DNA of 64,000 nucleotides from an uncultured Brachyspira sp. (lineage in GTDB: Bacteria; Spirochaetota; Brachyspiria; Brachyspirales; Brachyspiraceae), in contig NZ_CAJUPR010000003.1 of assembly GCF_910588665.1 (NCBI RefSeq), forward strand, positions 24,199-88,198, in the 5' to 3' direction. Position numbers and translations under genes: made by a program. Of this stretch, positions 62,607 to 64,000 are shown one piece after another. Within the stretch, counting starts at the first letter, position 1, and every line of letters starts with the position of its first letter. The notes under the pieces were generated by a model. That model did not search any database and was not told the DNA's origin. It saw only the letters and a list, made by a program, of their open reading frames with translations.

Positions 62607-63437
62607 ATGGAAGCAAAAAAATTACAAAGATTCAGCGAATATAGTATGTCAACATATTTACTTTGTCCTAGAAAGTACAGATATACATATATTGAAAAGC
62701 CATTTAAAAAACAAAAAAGAAGTGTTAATGTTTATTTTATATTTGGAAATGCAATTCATTTGGCATGCAAAGAGTTTTATGAGCAGATAGCAGAGGAGAG
62801 AACCTTAAATAATTTATATAATATATTCAGAAATGTATGGAAGAGAAGCGGCATAAGGGCTTTTTTTAACAGCAGAGAAGAAGAAAAGGAATTGGGAGAG
62901 AGAGGACTCAATATGCTTTCTAATTTTTTTAATTCTTTCGGTCATAAAGTACCTTATAAAATTGAAAGTTATATGGAAAATAGGGTTAGAGATTATATTC
63001 TTTTCGGAAGAATAGACAGAATAGATTTATCTGCAGATGGTACTTTGCAGATTGTAGATTATAAAACTACTAAATATTATGATTTAGGCGAAGATAATGA
63101 GGATAGAGAAAGAAAGACTATACAGTTGAAATTATATGCCTGTATATTAGACGGGCTTAAATGCAATGTTACAAGCGGTTCTTATTATCATTTTGAAGAT
63201 GATAAATTCGACACTATAGATTTTACTCCTCAGTCTATTAGTTATTTAAAAGGCTGGTTTGACGAGATTGTTGATGATATAAGGTATGACAGAGTATTTG
63301 AAAAGAAAATAGGAAAACATTGCGAATTTTGCGATTTTTTCAAGATTTGTCAGGGAAAAAATAATGACATAGGCGATTTAGTGCTTCCTTCCGACGAACT
63401 TTTTATGGCTTCTATAGAAAATTCTGATAATAATTAA
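62607..63437 (+). CDS. PD-(D/E)XK nuclease with Cas4-like cysteines
   Basis: The 276-residue protein has the RecB/Cas4-type nuclease core: SEYSMSTYLLCPRKYRY near 10-26 (first Cys C20), GNAIHLACKEFY near 48-59, and the catalytic GRIDRIDL and IVDYKTTK (Asp, then Asp-x-Lys) near 130-155. It closes with CEFCDFFKIC (C239, C242, C248). Four cysteines in a 1+3 pattern hold a [4Fe-4S] cluster in Cas4 and AddB-like proteins. No CRISPR or Cas gene is in the window, so it is probably a repair nuclease. It starts 5 bases after the ankyrin gene. Confidence 0.78.
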   Translation: MEAKKLQRFSEYSMSTYLLCPRKYRYTYIEKPFKKQKRSVNVYFIFGNAIHLACKEFYEQIAEERTLNNLYNIFRNVWKRSGIRAFFNSREEEKELGERGLNMLSNFFNSFGHKVPYKIESYMENRVRDYILFGRIDRIDLSADGTLQIVDYKTTKYYDLGEDNEDRERKTIQLKLYACILDGLKCNVTSGSYYHFEDDKFDTIDFTPQSISYLKGWFDEIVDDIRYDRVFEKKIGKHCEFCDFFKICQGKNNDIGDLVLPSDELFMASIENSDNN

Positions 63438-63510
63438 TAAAAACCATTTTAAATACTTTAAAAAATATAAATTATTAAAATTAACACTAGCTTTTTTTTT
63501 TGATTTGTAT

Positions 63511-63516
63511 TATAAT
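63511..63516 (+). promoter_or_regulatory. -10 box of a possible upstream leader promoter
   Basis: TATAAT at 63511-63516 has no convincing -35 (TAGCTT at 63488-63493 sits at 17 bases). It would start a transcript near 63523, just before the first leader hairpin. Confidence 0.3.
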
Positions 63517-63529
63517 TACCTTTCTTAAT

Positions 63530-63746
63530 AGGTATTCCTTTTTTTGTTTGTGTTGTTTCATTATTGAGGAATACCTTCTTTACAATAATAAAAAATATCA
63601 ATATTTATGACTGCTGAACATTTAATAATATTTATATATATATTGAATTTTTATAAATATATGATATACTGAATCAGTATGAAGCATATATTTTTTGAAA
63701 TTTAGAAGAATACTATTATCTCTTAATACAGAGAACAGGTATTCTT
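63530..63746 (+). promoter_or_regulatory. pyrK leader with alternative hairpins (possible attenuator)
   Basis: The 340-base gap before pyrK holds AGGTATTCC (63530-63538) pairing with GGAATACCT (63568-63576), and AAGAATAC (63706-63713) pairing with GTATTCTT (63739-63746), which is followed by a T-run like a terminator. A smaller TCTCT/AGAGA stem (63719-63723 and 63730-63734) lies inside the second. The arms can also swap partners, since GTATTC at 63533 can pair with GAATAC at 63708 and GAATACC at 63569 with GGTATTC at 63738. No known riboswitch or PyrR-binding consensus was recognised. Confidence 0.5.
63643..63680 (+). promoter_or_regulatory. second pyrK promoter with palindrome over the -10
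   Basis: TTGAAT (63643-63648) and TATACT (63665-63670) have a 16-base spacer. A perfect 15-bp palindrome, ATACTGA-A-TCAGTAT (63666-63680), covers the -10 and start region, a placement expected for a repressor operator. The transcript would begin near 63677 and enter the terminator-like hairpin at 63706. Confidence 0.5.
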
Positions 63747-63777
63747 TTTTTTATTTAAAAAATTAAAAGGTGAAAAA

Positions 63778-64000
63778 ATGTTTTTAGAAGACTGTATTAT
63801 AGCGGATAATATACAAATATCGGACGGTAAATATTTACTTAGAATAAAATCTGAAGAAAGCTTTAAGTATGCAAAAGAAGGGCAGTTTTTTATGATTAAA
63901 AGCAATACTTTTTTAAGACGCCCTATAAGCCTACATTATATTGAAGATAATATTCTTGAGTTTTATTATCAGGTAAAAGGAGAAGGCACAAAATATTTAT
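63778..64000 (+). CDS. pyrK: dihydroorotate dehydrogenase electron-transfer subunit (partial)
   Basis: The first 74 codons of a gene that runs out of the window. The start is the ATG at 63778 with AAAAGGTG upstream. The visible sequence matches the FAD-binding N-terminal domain of PyrK, with GQFFMIKSN near 36-44 and the flavin-binding FLRRPISLHYI near 46-56 (the RPxS motif), then the segment EFYYQVKGEGTKYL. PyrK passes electrons from dihydroorotate dehydrogenase PyrD to NAD. The stretch between the Cas4-like gene and this start is the leader described above. Confidence 0.8.
   Translation, partial: MFLEDCIIADNIQISDGKYLLRIKSEESFKYAKEGQFFMIKSNTFLRRPISLHYIEDNILEFYYQVKGEGTKYL

Noticed and set aside
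62607..63437. Cas4 of a CRISPR system
   Set aside because: No repeats with regular spacing and no other cas gene occur in the window.

Overview
The window is strongly A+T-rich, gene-dense DNA from a spirochaete, most likely the genus Brachyspira. The evidence is the AT-loaded codon use, the aerotolerance (Bat) genes, a periplasmic-flagellum FliD, many chemotaxis and tetratricopeptide genes, and a mucin-sugar (L-fucose) locus. The species cannot be named from the sequence. No CRISPR array, insertion sequence, prophage or rRNA was seen. One tRNA (Leu, anticodon GAG) is present.

Layout. 1-9157: end of a bat operon (batC tail, batD, batE), a variant mnmA, a lipoprotein thioredoxin, a glycosyltransferase, a DUF362 ferredoxin protein and fliD. 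9362-20113: an L-fucose island made of a LacI-type regulator, a leftward kinase-fucA-fucO operon, and a rightward ABC importer-fucI-fucU operon fired from a shared intergenic region. 20144-28540: a SUFU protein, mtaB, ftsZ, a TPR/CsgG-like periplasmic protein, coaE, a SPOR protein and a second tRNA-thiolase-like PP-loop enzyme. 28541-29312: a degenerate lipoprotein gene, an orphan promoter and tRNA-Leu. 29313-37815: a PHP phosphatase, MscS, galT, glycosyltransferases, cmk-rpsA and a diglyceride-type glycosyltransferase. 37816-45595: a structured intergenic element, a chemoreceptor fused to hemerythrin, deoD, an M42 peptidase, and cheW-rbfA-nrnA-rnhA. 45710-54699: two oligopeptide-type permeases with a lipoprotein, a BASS transporter, ilvD, ferritin-lptB, and a leftward trhP-like operon that includes a 57-residue membrane protein. 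55951-64000: a frameshifted gene, proC, a receiver-only regulator, a second galT, proB, an outer-membrane barrel, an ankyrin protein, a Cas4-like nuclease and the start of pyrK behind a complex leader.

How the genes work together. The fucose island is a complete route from uptake to propanediol: ABC import, mutarotation (FucU), isomerisation (FucI), phosphorylation, aldol cleavage (FucA), and lactaldehyde reduction (FucO). The remaining blocks are mostly housekeeping: division, translation, tRNA modification, proline and pyrimidine synthesis, and envelope lipid and polysaccharide synthesis.

The most unusual items are the MCP-hemerythrin receptor, the pyrK leader (alternative hairpins plus a promoter-overlapping palindrome), the nested inverted-repeat element near 37.9 kb, the consensus promoter with no gene at 28635, and the CxxC-type MnmA. 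Many promoters fit TTGNNN-16-TATAAT, and the 16-base spacing recurs strikingly. All calls come from reading the sequence. No database search was made.
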